Assembly: GCF_900176885.1 (NCBI RefSeq)
Contig: NZ_LT839648.1
Span: 1,486,246 to 1,550,245, forward strand
Length of the DNA: 64,000 nucleotides
Direction: 5' to 3'
From: Oceanobacillus senegalensis
GTDB taxonomy: Bacteria > Bacillota > Bacilli > Bacillales > Amphibacillaceae
The position numbers and the translations under genes are program-made. The notes beneath the pieces are model-generated. The model made no database searches, had not been told where the DNA came from, and saw only the letters and a program-made list of their open reading frames with translations. Shown here in pieces: positions 25,037-35,892 of the stretch (position 1 is its first letter; every line of letters starts with the position of its first letter).

Positions 25037-27316
25037 ATGGGAAAGCAGGACTATGCTTTTGCTTTTTTACAGGAGGAATTGCCGGAATGGGCACAGCTTG
25101 CGAAGGACTTTGAGAAAATGCTCTTTTCAGATATGGAAGCTGCTTTAATGAAAGCAAGAAAGCTAACGGAGCATTTGATCGAGGATGTCTATCACAAAGA
25201 AGACATCGATTATCCGGAATTTGCACGACATGCGGAAAGGGTTATGATTTTAAAGAACTCTGGAGTTATGGATGAAGAGCTATTTAAAGCGTTTGATCGT
25301 ATTCGTCGCATGGGTAATGTTGCAGTCCATGATAAAAAGGCTCTTCCCTTCTCGGATGGATTAAAGGTTCATTTCAATTTATATACGATACTCAAATGGT
25401 ATACAGAAGCCTATTTAAGTTTTGAAATCAAAGTACCCGAGTATCAGGATCCAAAGCCTGAGAATTTGGATGAAAAGATGGATGATAAGTTTAAACAGCT
25501 TTTGCAGGAATACCTGCCGAATTATCTAAAGGAATTAGGAAACTCTGTCGGGGATGCGCCCAATGAAGAAGAGGATACAGATCAAGAAGAGGATATGCCT
25601 TCCCTTCATGGTTCCAAGCTGCTTTATCAACTAAATAAACTAAGGGAATCATCCAGAGGGGCTGTAGAGGGCTTTAAGGGCCTTAGTGAATTTAAACAAT
25701 ATTTACATGTCAAGCGCCCGATTGAAGAAAAGCTGGAAGCTCATGTACGTGAATGTGCCACCGCCTCTGGCAGCAAGCTTATTTTTCTATGCGGAAGTGT
25801 CGGGGATGGAAAGTCACATCTTCTTGCCCAGTTATCGACTACCATGGGCGACGTTATGAATCAATTCGAGATACATAATGATGCAACAGAAAGTTTTGAT
25901 CCGAAGAAAAACTCACTAGATACCCTAGCACAGGTTTTAGATGCCTTTTCTGATGAAAAGATTGAATCCAGTAATGAAAAGCGGATTCTAGCTATCAATT
26001 TAGGTGTACTTAATAATTTTATTGAATCGCCTTATGCGGATGAAAAGTACCAAAAATTAAAGGAGTATATTGTAAGCGCAAATGTGTTTGAATCCAATAC
26101 CATTACAACGCCACAGGAAAATGAGCATTTTATTCTCGTTAACTTTGCGGATTATAAGACATTTGAATTGACTGTCGATGGTCCTAAGTCCTCCTACTTA
26201 TCTGAGCTATTTCAGCGAATCACCCAAAAAACGGAGGATAATCCCTTTTACCAGGCTTATCTACAGGACCAGGAAGCATTAAATGTGAACCCAATCCTCA
26301 TTAATTATGAAATGTTTTCATCTGAATCGGTTCAAAAACAGATCATTCAATTGATTATCAAAACCATTATAAAGGATAAGGTGATTGTTTCTTCCAGGGC
26401 TCTATTAAACTTTATTTACGATATTCTTGTCCCTCCATCTGTTGATGAGATACGGACATCCGACTTTATTGATATGCTACCAAGTCTATTGCCTAACCTA
26501 TTATTCGAAGGGGGAGAAAAATCACACTTCCTAAGAATGATTGCTACGCATGATTTGATTCATCGGCGAGAGAAGGAGATAGATGAGAAACTTATTAGCT
26601 TGAATAATGCAGGAAGCTATTATCAATATTTTAGAGATGTTATTTACGACCCTGCTGCTCAAGATTGGATTACTTTACTGGAGCCTCTTGAGGAAGTAGC
26701 TTTACTTGATAAAGATACAAAAAGGGAATTGAGTGAGCTGTTTATTCGTTCGACATTCTTATACGAATCACATCTACAAAAAGCTTTTCGGGACCCTGTT
26801 TATGCCAACTATATGAAGTATTTATATGCATACAATACAGACCGAAAGCCAATGCTTCAACATCTTTATTATGAAATTGAAAAAGCTATTTACCTGTGGA
26901 AAGGTAGTCCAAAAAGCAATCATCTCTTCATTGATGATGAAAGCAATCGGATTCGAATTGCGGAGCCCTTACAGCTTAGAAAGTCACCCATTACGATTAA
27001 GAATGAAAAGGTGGAAGTGGTAGAACGGTTCACCCCTACTCTATTTCTTGGTTTCCGGTGTGAACCATACCCAGACGTTCAAAAAGTGGAGATTGACCTG
27101 CCCTTATATGAAATGGTCATCCGCGTAATAAATGGTTATCGTTTAAACAAGAAAGATCGTGAGGATTCGATTCAATTCATCGATTTCATTGATAAGCTCC
27201 TTCCTTATGGCAAGCAGCAGGAAGAAATCCTGATTATAGATAATGAACATCATTTGTCGTTCCGATTACAATTTGATTCTGATTTTGAGTCCTATTCATT
27301 TAGCAAGGAGCAGTGA
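25037..27316 (+). CDS. dptF: DNA phosphorothioation-dependent restriction protein DptF
   Basis: This 759-residue protein matches DptF/DndF in layout. The N-terminal helical DUF4145-like domain (about 25-130) has RIRRMGNVAVHD. A P-loop ATPase follows, with LIFLCGSVGDGKSHLLAQLS at about 248-267. The C-terminal region is helical. DptF works with DptG and DptH to restrict DNA lacking phosphorothioate marks. It starts behind GGGGGTG and its TGA overlaps the dptG ATG. Length and frame look intact. I recognised the family by N-terminus, motif and operon order rather than by search. Confidence 0.85.
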   Translation: MGKQDYAFAFLQEELPEWAQLAKDFEKMLFSDMEAALMKARKLTEHLIEDVYHKEDIDYPEFARHAERVMILKNSGVMDEELFKAFDRIRRMGNVAVHDKKALPFSDGLKVHFNLYTILKWYTEAYLSFEIKVPEYQDPKPENLDEKMDDKFKQLLQEYLPNYLKELGNSVGDAPNEEEDTDQEEDMPSLHGSKLLYQLNKLRESSRGAVEGFKGLSEFKQYLHVKRPIEEKLEAHVRECATASGSKLIFLCGSVGDGKSHLLAQLSTTMGDVMNQFEIHNDATESFDPKKNSLDTLAQVLDAFSDEKIESSNEKRILAINLGVLNNFIESPYADEKYQKLKEYIVSANVFESNTITTPQENEHFILVNFADYKTFELTVDGPKSSYLSELFQRITQKTEDNPFYQAYLQDQEALNVNPILINYEMFSSESVQKQIIQLIIKTIIKDKVIVSSRALLNFIYDILVPPSVDEIRTSDFIDMLPSLLPNLLFEGGEKSHFLRMIATHDLIHRREKEIDEKLISLNNAGSYYQYFRDVIYDPAAQDWITLLEPLEEVALLDKDTKRELSELFIRSTFLYESHLQKAFRDPVYANYMKYLYAYNTDRKPMLQHLYYEIEKAIYLWKGSPKSNHLFIDDESNRIRIAEPLQLRKSPITIKNEKVEVVERFTPTLFLGFRCEPYPDVQKVEIDLPLYEMVIRVINGYRLNKKDREDSIQFIDFIDKLLPYGKQQEEILIIDNEHHLSFRLQFDSDFESYSFSKEQ

Positions 27317-28689
27317 TGATTGTGAGTGCTTTAGAAGAATTACGAGATGCATTAAATGTGAAAGAAAAGAACGGGAAGCTTACCCTGAAACACAATATCA
27401 ACAAAAAAACATCCTTCCTCCCCTTTCAAACGAGAAATCCAGAAAGGGCGAAATTCAAGAATGGTTTTGCACCTGTACTAGGGCAATTCTTCCGCTATGT
27501 GGAGGAGGTTAGTTCTACATTTGAATTGGAAAAGGAAGCGCTCATCTCGGAGATTGCAAAGGATGTCGAAATGGATGAAGCCGATCGTCCTCATTTCGAA
27601 CGAATACTAGAAGATTATCTATTCCAGGACAATTCCATTCGGGTGTTCCATCCAATTATGTATAAATACATCCCTTTATCGGATTCAAAGGAAGCAAAAG
27701 GGGAAGGCGAAATTGCCCAGTATATCTATAATGCTCTATTAGAAAATGAGTCACAGGAGTTCAGTGAAATCCTTGAATTAAAGGGGAGTGAACATGTGTT
27801 GTCCCGGTTGATTCATCAGCATATGCCACAGCTCCCAACGGAACCTTCTTATAGAAAATATACGGCTTCGCTTCCGTTTATCCGAGAAACGTTTCAGGAG
27901 GACTTAAAGACTCTTTTAACAAACAAGGAATTTTTCATGAATCATATCCAGCTATTTTTAGCTTATTATTATTTTTATTCTGCTTCTCAATTGATATTAA
28001 AAATCAATCAGTTTGAGAAAATGGAATCTACATCCCCTACTCCTATTTATTACAATTTGGATTGGGAAGCCTCTAACCGTAATCGAATGGCAACTACAAC
28101 AGGCTTTAAGGTTATTATGGAAAACTCCCGAAAGCTTTTAAGTCATGTCAATACGTTGGAGCACTTAAACATTATTATGCAAACTGAACAACGGAACTAT
28201 CTGGAGCTTCATGAACAGTTTGGTGCCCTAGAGGAAAAGGAACAAACAAGAATCCTAGATGATGTATATCAATGGACCCTAGAATACTCAGAGATTGTCC
28301 TAGGAAATCAAGACGAAATTGAAGAAAAGCATACCTTTAAAGAGAGCTATAGGCAGCTACAGCAACAAATTTCAAAGGGGTTAAAGCTCGAAACGAAATA
28401 TCGTTATGCCCTCGCTATTAATGAAATTGGTAAGGTATATTTTCTAAAAACACGAGGATCGCTTGGTAATACGTTAAATGTCACACAAGATTTTCTAATC
28501 CTATTAACCGCTCTATCTGTCAAGCAATCTAAAATTTCATTAAAGCAATTATTCGTTGAATTTGAAAAACGAGGCGTATTCCTGGATCGTTACTCAAAGG
28601 AGGAGGTTGTGGAATTGTTCAATAAACTAAACCTCATCGAGAAAAAAAGTGATAGTGGTGATGCACAATATGTTAAACCAATTTTATAA
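27316..28689 (+). CDS. dptG: DNA phosphorothioation-dependent restriction protein DptG
   Basis: The ATG overlaps the dptF stop (TGATG) with AAGGAG upstream; a GTG one codon earlier is also possible. The 457-residue protein is helical and charged with no catalytic motif I can name, as is usual for DptG. Its segment KTSFLPFQTRNPERAKFKNG near residues 35-54 is typical of the family as I remember it. It bridges DptF and DptH in the restriction complex. Its end overlaps the start of dptH by about 20 bases, indicating translational coupling. Confidence 0.8.
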   Translation: MIVSALEELRDALNVKEKNGKLTLKHNINKKTSFLPFQTRNPERAKFKNGFAPVLGQFFRYVEEVSSTFELEKEALISEIAKDVEMDEADRPHFERILEDYLFQDNSIRVFHPIMYKYIPLSDSKEAKGEGEIAQYIYNALLENESQEFSEILELKGSEHVLSRLIHQHMPQLPTEPSYRKYTASLPFIRETFQEDLKTLLTNKEFFMNHIQLFLAYYYFYSASQLILKINQFEKMESTSPTPIYYNLDWEASNRNRMATTTGFKVIMENSRKLLSHVNTLEHLNIIMQTEQRNYLELHEQFGALEEKEQTRILDDVYQWTLEYSEIVLGNQDEIEEKHTFKESYRQLQQQISKGLKLETKYRYALAINEIGKVYFLKTRGSLGNTLNVTQDFLILLTALSVKQSKISLKQLFVEFEKRGVFLDRYSKEEVVELFNKLNLIEKKSDSGDAQYVKPIL

Positions 28690-31600
28690 GTACATGGCAA
28701 AAAAACTGGTTACCTTTTTAGAAAATCAACAGCTAGTAGGAGGAGAGCGTTATTATCTACAGTTTGATGAAGAACAAAATGTGGAGGATTTTTATGCGAC
28801 GTTAAAAGATTTACCTGAATCGGAATCCTTTCACTATCAGCATGAGCTGGGATCTCTCTATACCACCTTTTCTATTAATATTGAACAAGTAAAGGTTGTC
28901 GTCGGTGCTACAATCGATGAGATAACACCAGATTTCCTAGTAACCATACGGAATCTAGTCAGTGCCCAGGATGGGGAATGGGAAAATACAGCACTAATTA
29001 TTATTTCTCACCTATCTCTTGATAGTATCCAGGGTGGGAGTAAGAATCTACAGCAAAAGAGTATGCCGTTTAATATCCAAAGCATTACCAATTACATAAA
29101 GGAAGAATTGGATTATAATGACAATCTTTCTACCGCAGAAAAAGAAATCATTAACTTTCATCTTGATAAAAAGCTGGAAGACATTGTCATCCAATCCTCC
29201 ATCTGGGATTACGCAGATATCATTGCCCTAATAAATAAAGCGGAAATTGAAAAAGAGGATTTCAAATCGCTTTACCTGTTCCCTGACAAAGAATTGGGTA
29301 AGGATAACTACATGAAGCCGGCTGATATTCGTAGTCGTTTAGAGGAAAATAATCATTTATTTGAAAGAGTTCAGCGCATCCATGATTATGAAACGTTGGA
29401 TTCGGAATTAGAACCATTATTTGATGAAAAAATGATTCCAAAACTAAAGCGAGAAGACTGGTATGAAAATGAATTTATGCCTGTTAAAAATGCCTATAAC
29501 AATGTCAAACGTTCGTTAGGCTATTTGAGCAGCGAAACGAAGAAAATCAATAAAGGCATTGATTTTTGGGAGCGTCCACAGCTAGAAACAAGCGTAGGTC
29601 AACGGAAGCGCCATATTCTGATTTTCAACGAAGATAGAGAATCGGAAATTAAAATGCAATTTGAATTTGATGATTTCTTGAAGAAACAATTCATTCAACA
29701 GCGAAGTCAGCCTTATGCAGTAACGAATGGGAAGAAATTAAAAGTGACATTACCTGCATCAGATGAAATAACATTTTATCAAATAAAATACCAGCACAAT
29801 AAGGAAACTCGCTCGAGCTATGAATTTAACTTCTGTATTGTCCCATTTGCATCGACCGAGCTAGAAGGCATTGAAGCTGTTTTTGAAGTGAAAAATAAAT
29901 CCAATGAAAAAGGGATTTTCTTAAAATATCAAGGAGATAAAACAAACATCGGTTCTGGTGATAAGACAACTGAATATACCATTCAAGAAGCTTATGAAAC
30001 CATTACTAAGGAAAAAGATGAAAAACTAATCCTAGATGTTGATGCAGGAGCCTGGGATGAGGATTCCCTTGAATTTACCATCAAAATCAACGGACACTTC
30101 CTCCCTATGCAATTTAAGGATACAGATACAAAATCCTATCCCATCCAAGCAAAACGAGTTTGGAAACTTAAACGGGAAAAGCAGGAGCATTTTTATTATG
30201 AAAATACTCGCCTGCGCTATGGAACCAATACGTTCTATCCACATGAAAATTTCAAAAAAATCCTTTCGTTTGAAAGAGAGTGGATTAAGGAGAAGTATTA
30301 CTACCTTATCGATGGCGACCCAAAAGAGGATTTCCCTTTACCGAATAAAGTACAAAGGGCATATGGGGAGTATTTAAATTACTTCCATACCCATCAAAGG
30401 TTGCCAAGCTTAAGTTATATGGATGAAGAGCTTATTCCCCTTGCCGAACATTATGTAGAAGCTGTTATTGAAGAAATAAAAGGAATTGAAGAGCACTCTC
30501 TTTTGAATCAAGCACAAAAGAATCTATTTAAGCTGGGGATGCAGGTGGATAACGGAGAAATTTGGATGACTCCCGTACATCCATTGAATGTCGCCTATCA
30601 ATTAACCTTAGAAAAGGAGAGCAAGGATGAGGAGTTGGATTACCCTATTTTGGACCGACTTCATCCGCAAAACCTGTTGCCGTTCCTTTACTCGGAGAAC
30701 GACGAGCTATATCGCCCAACAATGGATTCCCCATTTGCGGAATGGTATCAATATGAACCAGAGCATCTAGTAACGGTAGGAACAGCAAACGAATTTTTAG
30801 CAACAGTGGTGGAAGAGAAAATCAAACAGTTTATCCGACATTTTGATTATCTGTTCCTGGAGAGCGCCCACTCTCCCCTTTTGATTAATGTTATAGAGAT
30901 TCATAATGACAAGGAAGTTGTTCGTGGATTGTTTCACTTTTTAAAGAAATTACTAGAAACTAAGGGTCGAAGTGGCATGCTACCGATTGAAGTAGCGCTG
31001 TATCGAAATGCAGGACAAGCTCCAAGTGCATTTGAACTGTTTTCAACATTGCAGACTCCGGCAGAAATCGAGGCAGAGTTTAATATCAGCTTAAAATCTC
31101 GAGATTTCGATGAAGTAGATGTGTTAAGAATCATTCGAGAGCATATACACTACTTTAAAAATGATTTAACACAGAACACGGAATTTCAGTATGCTCATAT
31201 TTCCTTCTTTAAGCTGCCTACCCAGGATATCGACGCTTCCCATCAAGTCGATAAAATGGAAACGGGAATTGCTTTAAATGGTTTGCTCTCTTCTGTAGTG
31301 GCCATTGCAAGTGATTCCGATTATCGCTCAGGATTCGGGCTGCTGAATGCGCCAGAGGACACGAATCCTTTAATCAATCTAGCTGCCTGCTATAACGAGC
31401 TTTCCTTTAACATGCAAAATGAAGGAAAAAATTCATACAGTAAGAACAAATCCATTGTCATGAGTACATCCACACAGGCCAAGGGATTACTAGAGAAGCT
31501 TTATGAATCATCGGCTTGGGTGACGTTTATCGACCCAGGTGTAGATCTTGAGTTTTTCCAAAAATCGAGTCAGAACTTATTAGTGATTCACTATAATGAT

Positions 31601-33964
31601 CAACATACTTCTTCTGATCGTTATGATGCAATTACAGTAACAGACAAATCTGCTCAATATAAGAAAGTAATTTCTGATTATATTGGAGAAAAAGTGAAGA
31701 TTACACCAGGAAATATCGATTTAGCAATTAAATCCTTTAATTCAATTAATGGCGAATGGCTCTTAAACATTATTGGTAGCAAGGGACATCTAGCACGGGA
31801 AAAAATAAGCCTAGTAGCTGCCATGAAGTACCTGGAAAATTATTTATATCATCCAAACATCACTTGGATTCCTGTATCATTAGAGGAGATTCTTCGTATC
31901 GCTTCCGCTGTCAAGCTGGATAAAAGTGAAGGCATCTTCTCCGCTAAGAATCTCAACTCTAGTGGAAAACATAGTGATGATATTTTAATGATGGGGATAG
32001 AGGAAATCGATGGGCAGCTCTATCTACATTTTTATCCAGTTGAAGTAAAGATTGGACGCTTACAAACGAAGAAGGCAAACATTCAAATTGACAAAACAAC
32101 TAGCCTATTTCAAAGCCATCTAATCGATGAGCCTGGAGAGAGTAGTTTTAGAAAGAAATTTTTCCGCAATTTCTTTGCACAAATTTTATTAGCTAATGCG
32201 AAAAAGCTCCATTCCAATGATTTATGGTCCGATGAGAAATTTGAAGCCATCCATCAATTAAAGTCTCGTTTAATGAATGATGACTTCATAGTTGCTCAGC
32301 ATCTGCAGCGCTTCATCGGTCAAGGTGCTGTACTGACATTTCGTAAAGATTATGGTTTTCGTACCGCAGAGCTTAATAATCAAATTTTGAAGCTTACCTT
32401 TATTGAAGAGGATGCTTATGCAGGGTTAGCAATCGATATGGAGCAAATTCTCGAGAAAATGCAAAAGGGATATATGGACTTTGTTCCCGAGGATATGCTA
32501 TTTGCAGCTTATGACCCTGAGACGATAGATATATCTGTTAGCTGGACAACCAATACAAAGGATGACGAGCCCGAGGCTAGAGAAGACACTTTAACTAATA
32601 AGGAAGAGCCAGCAGAAGCCGATCGTCAAGCCGAACAACCTGATGTAGAGCTTACGGATAATTCAGATGACGTAGAGGAAATTGAGAATGAGTATTCTGG
32701 ATGGATGCAGGATAATGAAACCTCTTACGAAAGTGTTATTGAGGATAGTCAAGTGGATTCTAATCAGGAAGAACACGTTTCAGAGGAACAAAACCATGGA
32801 ATCGTCGACGAGGATACGCAACAAATAGGGCAGGAAACAGATCTAAGCAATATTCGCGTTCCTTTAGGAAAGATTTCAGGTTCGAATCGTACTCTCCATT
32901 GGGAATTTGGAAATCCTGGATTAGCGAATCGGCACTTATTTATCACCGGTCGTTCTGGCCAAGGAAAAACCTATTTTATTCAATGTCTGCTTTGGGAATT
33001 ATCGAAGCACGGCATCTCTAGTATGATTGTCGATTATACGGATGGATTTAAGAAGTCTCAATTAGAGGACGAATTCAAGTACAAACTGGGCGATAATTTG
33101 GAGCAATTTATTGTCTTAAAAAACAAATTTCCAGTAAATCCGTTTAAACGAAATCTGAAGGAACTAGATGAAGACATTATTGTAGAAGAGGAAGACTCAG
33201 ATGTAGCGGAGCGAATGAAAAATGTGATTAGCTCCATCTACACCACTCTTGGACCACAGCAGCTAAATGCCATTTATCAAGCAGTAATGAAAGGAATGTC
33301 GATTCACGGTGAGCAAATGAACTTGATTCATCTTCGGGAATTACTCGAGGAGGATGGATCAGGACCAGCAAAAACGGCGATATCGCAAATGAACCTTCTC
33401 ATTGATAAAAATCCATTCAATTATGAAGAGGATTTTGATTGGTCGTTTTTAGAAAAAGAAAAAGGAAAAGTCTTTGTTGTGCAATTAACAGGATATTCAC
33501 CAGATGTACAGAAAATGATTACAGAGTTCATACTATGGGATTTATGGTATTACAAGCTCCAGCATGGCCATAAGAATCTCCCCTTCCCTGTCATTCTTGA
33601 TGAATCACAACGATTAGACTTTAGCGGAGACTCGCCAAGCTCCAAAATTCTGGTTGAAGGAAGAAAATTTGGCTGGTCTGGCTGGTTTGCAACGCAGTTT
33701 TTAAAAGGTGGATTCTCCACTGATCAGGTCAACCGACTACAAAATGCCGCTGCAAAAATTTACTTCTTACCAATGGAAAATGAAGTATCATCCATTGCGT
33801 CCACTCTGACACAAGATGCATCTGAGCGGAAAGAATGGGAAGTAAAATTAGCCAATCTTAAAAAAGGACAATGCATCATCTATGCACCGGCTGAGGATAG
33901 AGAAGGTAACCTCTTACCTTCTCGCCCTTATTTAGTGGATATTATGGGATTAGGAGAAAGATAG
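28670..33964 (+). CDS. dptH: DNA phosphorothioation-dependent restriction protein DptH
   Basis: The start is taken at 28670 (MLNQFYKYMAKKLVTFLENQ), overlapping dptG; an ATG 21 bases earlier is less family-like. The 1764-residue protein has a long N-terminal region, an acidic low-complexity linker (about 1295-1395) and a C-terminal FtsK/HerA-like ATPase: LFITGRSGQGKTYF near 1423 (Walker A) and FPVILDESQRL near 1640 (Walker B). That is the DptH/DndH architecture: a DNA-pumping motor of the restriction complex. The frame is intact, and a terminator follows directly. Confidence 0.9.
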   Translation: MLNQFYKYMAKKLVTFLENQQLVGGERYYLQFDEEQNVEDFYATLKDLPESESFHYQHELGSLYTTFSINIEQVKVVVGATIDEITPDFLVTIRNLVSAQDGEWENTALIIISHLSLDSIQGGSKNLQQKSMPFNIQSITNYIKEELDYNDNLSTAEKEIINFHLDKKLEDIVIQSSIWDYADIIALINKAEIEKEDFKSLYLFPDKELGKDNYMKPADIRSRLEENNHLFERVQRIHDYETLDSELEPLFDEKMIPKLKREDWYENEFMPVKNAYNNVKRSLGYLSSETKKINKGIDFWERPQLETSVGQRKRHILIFNEDRESEIKMQFEFDDFLKKQFIQQRSQPYAVTNGKKLKVTLPASDEITFYQIKYQHNKETRSSYEFNFCIVPFASTELEGIEAVFEVKNKSNEKGIFLKYQGDKTNIGSGDKTTEYTIQEAYETITKEKDEKLILDVDAGAWDEDSLEFTIKINGHFLPMQFKDTDTKSYPIQAKRVWKLKREKQEHFYYENTRLRYGTNTFYPHENFKKILSFEREWIKEKYYYLIDGDPKEDFPLPNKVQRAYGEYLNYFHTHQRLPSLSYMDEELIPLAEHYVEAVIEEIKGIEEHSLLNQAQKNLFKLGMQVDNGEIWMTPVHPLNVAYQLTLEKESKDEELDYPILDRLHPQNLLPFLYSENDELYRPTMDSPFAEWYQYEPEHLVTVGTANEFLATVVEEKIKQFIRHFDYLFLESAHSPLLINVIEIHNDKEVVRGLFHFLKKLLETKGRSGMLPIEVALYRNAGQAPSAFELFSTLQTPAEIEAEFNISLKSRDFDEVDVLRIIREHIHYFKNDLTQNTEFQYAHISFFKLPTQDIDASHQVDKMETGIALNGLLSSVVAIASDSDYRSGFGLLNAPEDTNPLINLAACYNELSFNMQNEGKNSYSKNKSIVMSTSTQAKGLLEKLYESSAWVTFIDPGVDLEFFQKSSQNLLVIHYNDQHTSSDRYDAITVTDKSAQYKKVISDYIGEKVKITPGNIDLAIKSFNSINGEWLLNIIGSKGHLAREKISLVAAMKYLENYLYHPNITWIPVSLEEILRIASAVKLDKSEGIFSAKNLNSSGKHSDDILMMGIEEIDGQLYLHFYPVEVKIGRLQTKKANIQIDKTTSLFQSHLIDEPGESSFRKKFFRNFFAQILLANAKKLHSNDLWSDEKFEAIHQLKSRLMNDDFIVAQHLQRFIGQGAVLTFRKDYGFRTAELNNQILKLTFIEEDAYAGLAIDMEQILEKMQKGYMDFVPEDMLFAAYDPETIDISVSWTTNTKDDEPEAREDTLTNKEEPAEADRQAEQPDVELTDNSDDVEEIENEYSGWMQDNETSYESVIEDSQVDSNQEEHVSEEQNHGIVDEDTQQIGQETDLSNIRVPLGKISGSNRTLHWEFGNPGLANRHLFITGRSGQGKTYFIQCLLWELSKHGISSMIVDYTDGFKKSQLEDEFKYKLGDNLEQFIVLKNKFPVNPFKRNLKELDEDIIVEEEDSDVAERMKNVISSIYTTLGPQQLNAIYQAVMKGMSIHGEQMNLIHLRELLEEDGSGPAKTAISQMNLLIDKNPFNYEEDFDWSFLEKEKGKVFVVQLTGYSPDVQKMITEFILWDLWYYKLQHGHKNLPFPVILDESQRLDFSGDSPSSKILVEGRKFGWSGWFATQFLKGGFSTDQVNRLQNAAAKIYFLPMENEVSSIASTLTQDASERKEWEVKLANLKKGQCIIYAPAEDREGNLLPSRPYLVDIMGLGER

Positions 33965-33965
33965 A

Positions 33966-34014
33966 AGGAACCCGATTCAAATTTATCTTAGATAACATTT
34001 GAATCGGGTTATTT
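33966..34014. terminator. terminator after dptH
   Basis: AACCCGATTCAAA and TTTGAATCGGGTT pair across a 16-base loop just after the dptH stop. The T-run is short (TTATTT). It may also serve the convergent SDR gene. Confidence 0.7.
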
Positions 34015-34075
34015 ATGACTCTAAATATTGATATGGTATATTTATGCGACGATTGGTTACCATACCCTATTAATA

Positions 34076-34819
34076 CTAATTTAGGATTAACCCACCGGAA
34101 ACATCAAGTGTATAACCTGTTATCCAATTTGATGCCTGCGAAGATAAAAATAGCACTGCCTCTGCTATATCTTCTGGTTCTCCCAAACGTTTAAGCGGAA
34201 TCTTCTCTGCGCTATATGGCCACTCTTTTGTCATATCAGTATTTACAGGCCCTGGAGCTACACAATTCACATATACATTGTAAATAGCTCCATCATTTGC
34301 AAACCATTTTGTTAAAGATAGAACACCACCTTTAGCTGCTCCATAATGAGGTCCCGATAAAACTCCCCCCATTCTTCCAGCTATTGAACTAAGTGTAACA
34401 ATTTTTCCTTTACCTTTCTCTTTCATAATTGGATAAACTTCCTTTAAGCACAGATAGGTTCCTTTTAAATTAACATCCTGAATAGCATCCCACTCTGAAT
34501 CAGAAATTTCATAAAAACTTGCTTTGCTTGCAATACCTGCTGATGTCACTAAAATATCTATTTTTCCGTATGTTTCTTTTACTCTTTCAACCATCATCTT
34601 AATGTCTTTTTCACTTGTAACATCACAAATTACCCCTATAGCTTGTCCACCATTATCATTAATTTCAGTTACAATATTTTCTGGATTACGTATATCAGTA
34701 GCTACAATTTTTGCACCTTCCCTAGCTAGCGTTAAAGCAACAGATCTACCTATTCCACCTTCTGCACCAGTTACGATTGCGACCTGGCTGGTTAAATCTA
34801 TTTTCCCACTTTTATTCAT
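34076..34819 (-). CDS. SDR-family NAD(P)-dependent oxidoreductase
   Basis: The 247-residue short-chain dehydrogenase has TGAEGGIGRS (cofactor loop, about 18-27), VTSAGIAS, the catalytic Ser in TLSSIAG and YGAAKGG with the Tyr-Lys pair. It ends with the usual GYTLDVSGG. Relatives include FabG-like 3-oxoacyl reductases and acetoin or diol dehydrogenases; substrate cannot be read. AAGGAG precedes the ATG. It is the last gene of the minus-strand catabolic cluster and is intact while several neighbours are broken. Confidence 0.9.
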   Translation of the reverse strand: MNKSGKIDLTSQVAIVTGAEGGIGRSVALTLAREGAKIVATDIRNPENIVTEINDNGGQAIGVICDVTSEKDIKMMVERVKETYGKIDILVTSAGIASKASFYEISDSEWDAIQDVNLKGTYLCLKEVYPIMKEKGKGKIVTLSSIAGRMGGVLSGPHYGAAKGGVLSLTKWFANDGAIYNVYVNCVAPGPVNTDMTKEWPYSAEKIPLKRLGEPEDIAEAVLFLSSQASNWITGYTLDVSGGLILN

Positions 34820-34864
34820 TAAGCAACACTTCTCCTTTTTACCCCAATTAATTATAATTTGAAT

Positions 34865-35838
34865 TTATGGCTTTAAGATAATCTTCCCATGGCTAGATCT
34901 ACTTTCAATTAATTTATGTGCTGAGTTAGCCTGTGACAAAGGGTAAGTAGCACCAATGGTTACTTTTAGTTGGTTTTGCCTGAGGTAATCTAATAATATC
35001 TGCATTATACTCTTGTTCTTTTCATGGCTATTTTCTCCTTTAAAATAGAATCCATTTACTTGTTGATTTTTAATCATTAAGTGGCGTGGATCAAAAAGAG
35101 TCTCTTTTCCGCTTGCACGTCCATAAACAACTATTTTTCCATTTTCCGCTAAACACTCTAAACTCTTATAAAATATCTCTTCACCTATTGAATCTAAAAT
35201 AACATCTGCACCTCTACCAGACGTAATTTCTTTTACTAATTCGGGCCAACAACCATTAGCTTTATAGTTTACTAAATAATTCGCACCTAGACTTTTGGTA
35301 ATTTCTAACTTTTTAGTAGAACTTGAAGTGGCAATAACTTTATCTGCTCCAAATATTTTCGCTAGTTGAATTGCAATTAAACCAACTCCACCAGCGGCAG
35401 CATGTACAAGAACAGTATTTCCCTTTTCTATTTTAGCTTGTTCCTTTAATATTCTATAAGCAGTAATGCCTTGCAGGGGTATGGCAACTGCTTGTTCATA
35501 GCTAATACCATCTGGAATGTGGACAGGAATACTTTCGTCTACTGCTAAATACTCTGCATATCCACCGTTAGTAATCAGAGACACGACTCTATCACCAGGT
35601 TTGAAACTCCTAACCCTCCTACCTACTTCTACGACGACTCCAGAGACTTCCATTCCTGGTATAAAAGGTAAGGGGGTTGGTTCTAGATATTTCCCTAGTC
35701 TTCTTCTCGTATCAGCAAAATTAACTCCTATAGCACAATTTTTAATAAGAACTTGATTTTCAGATGGATTCGGCTTTTCCATACTTTCTTCCTTTAATTG
35801 TTATAATGACCATATTTACGAATCCTTACAGCCTTCAC
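34865..35838 (-). pseudogene. zinc-independent quinone oxidoreductase, frameshifted near the N-terminus
   Basis: AAGGAGGT lies 5 bases before a GTG at 35838 that opens VKAVRIRKYGHYNN, the usual start of quinone oxidoreductases, then a stop. One missing base near 35800 shifts to the frame that carries the rest (EKPNPSENQVLIKN onward). That longer frame could start at an internal ATG (35782) to give 305 residues but has no good ribosome site. The domain keeps HAAAGGVGLIAIQLAK (NADPH loop) and SRSSHGKIILKP. Apart from this one base the gene looks complete; a sequencing error is possible. Confidence 0.75.
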
Positions 35839-35892
35839 AAACATACCTCCTTCACAATAAAACCGTTAACTCCCCTTATAAAAGCCCTAAAG

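Noticed and set aside
27024..27035. AACGGTTCACCC inside dptF, similar to the att repeat core
   Set aside because: Only about ten bases match, it lies within a well-conserved coding frame, and nothing changes on either side. Taken as chance.
30032..30377. Open frames inside dptH on both strands
   Set aside because: They are alternative frames of a long, clearly coding gene.
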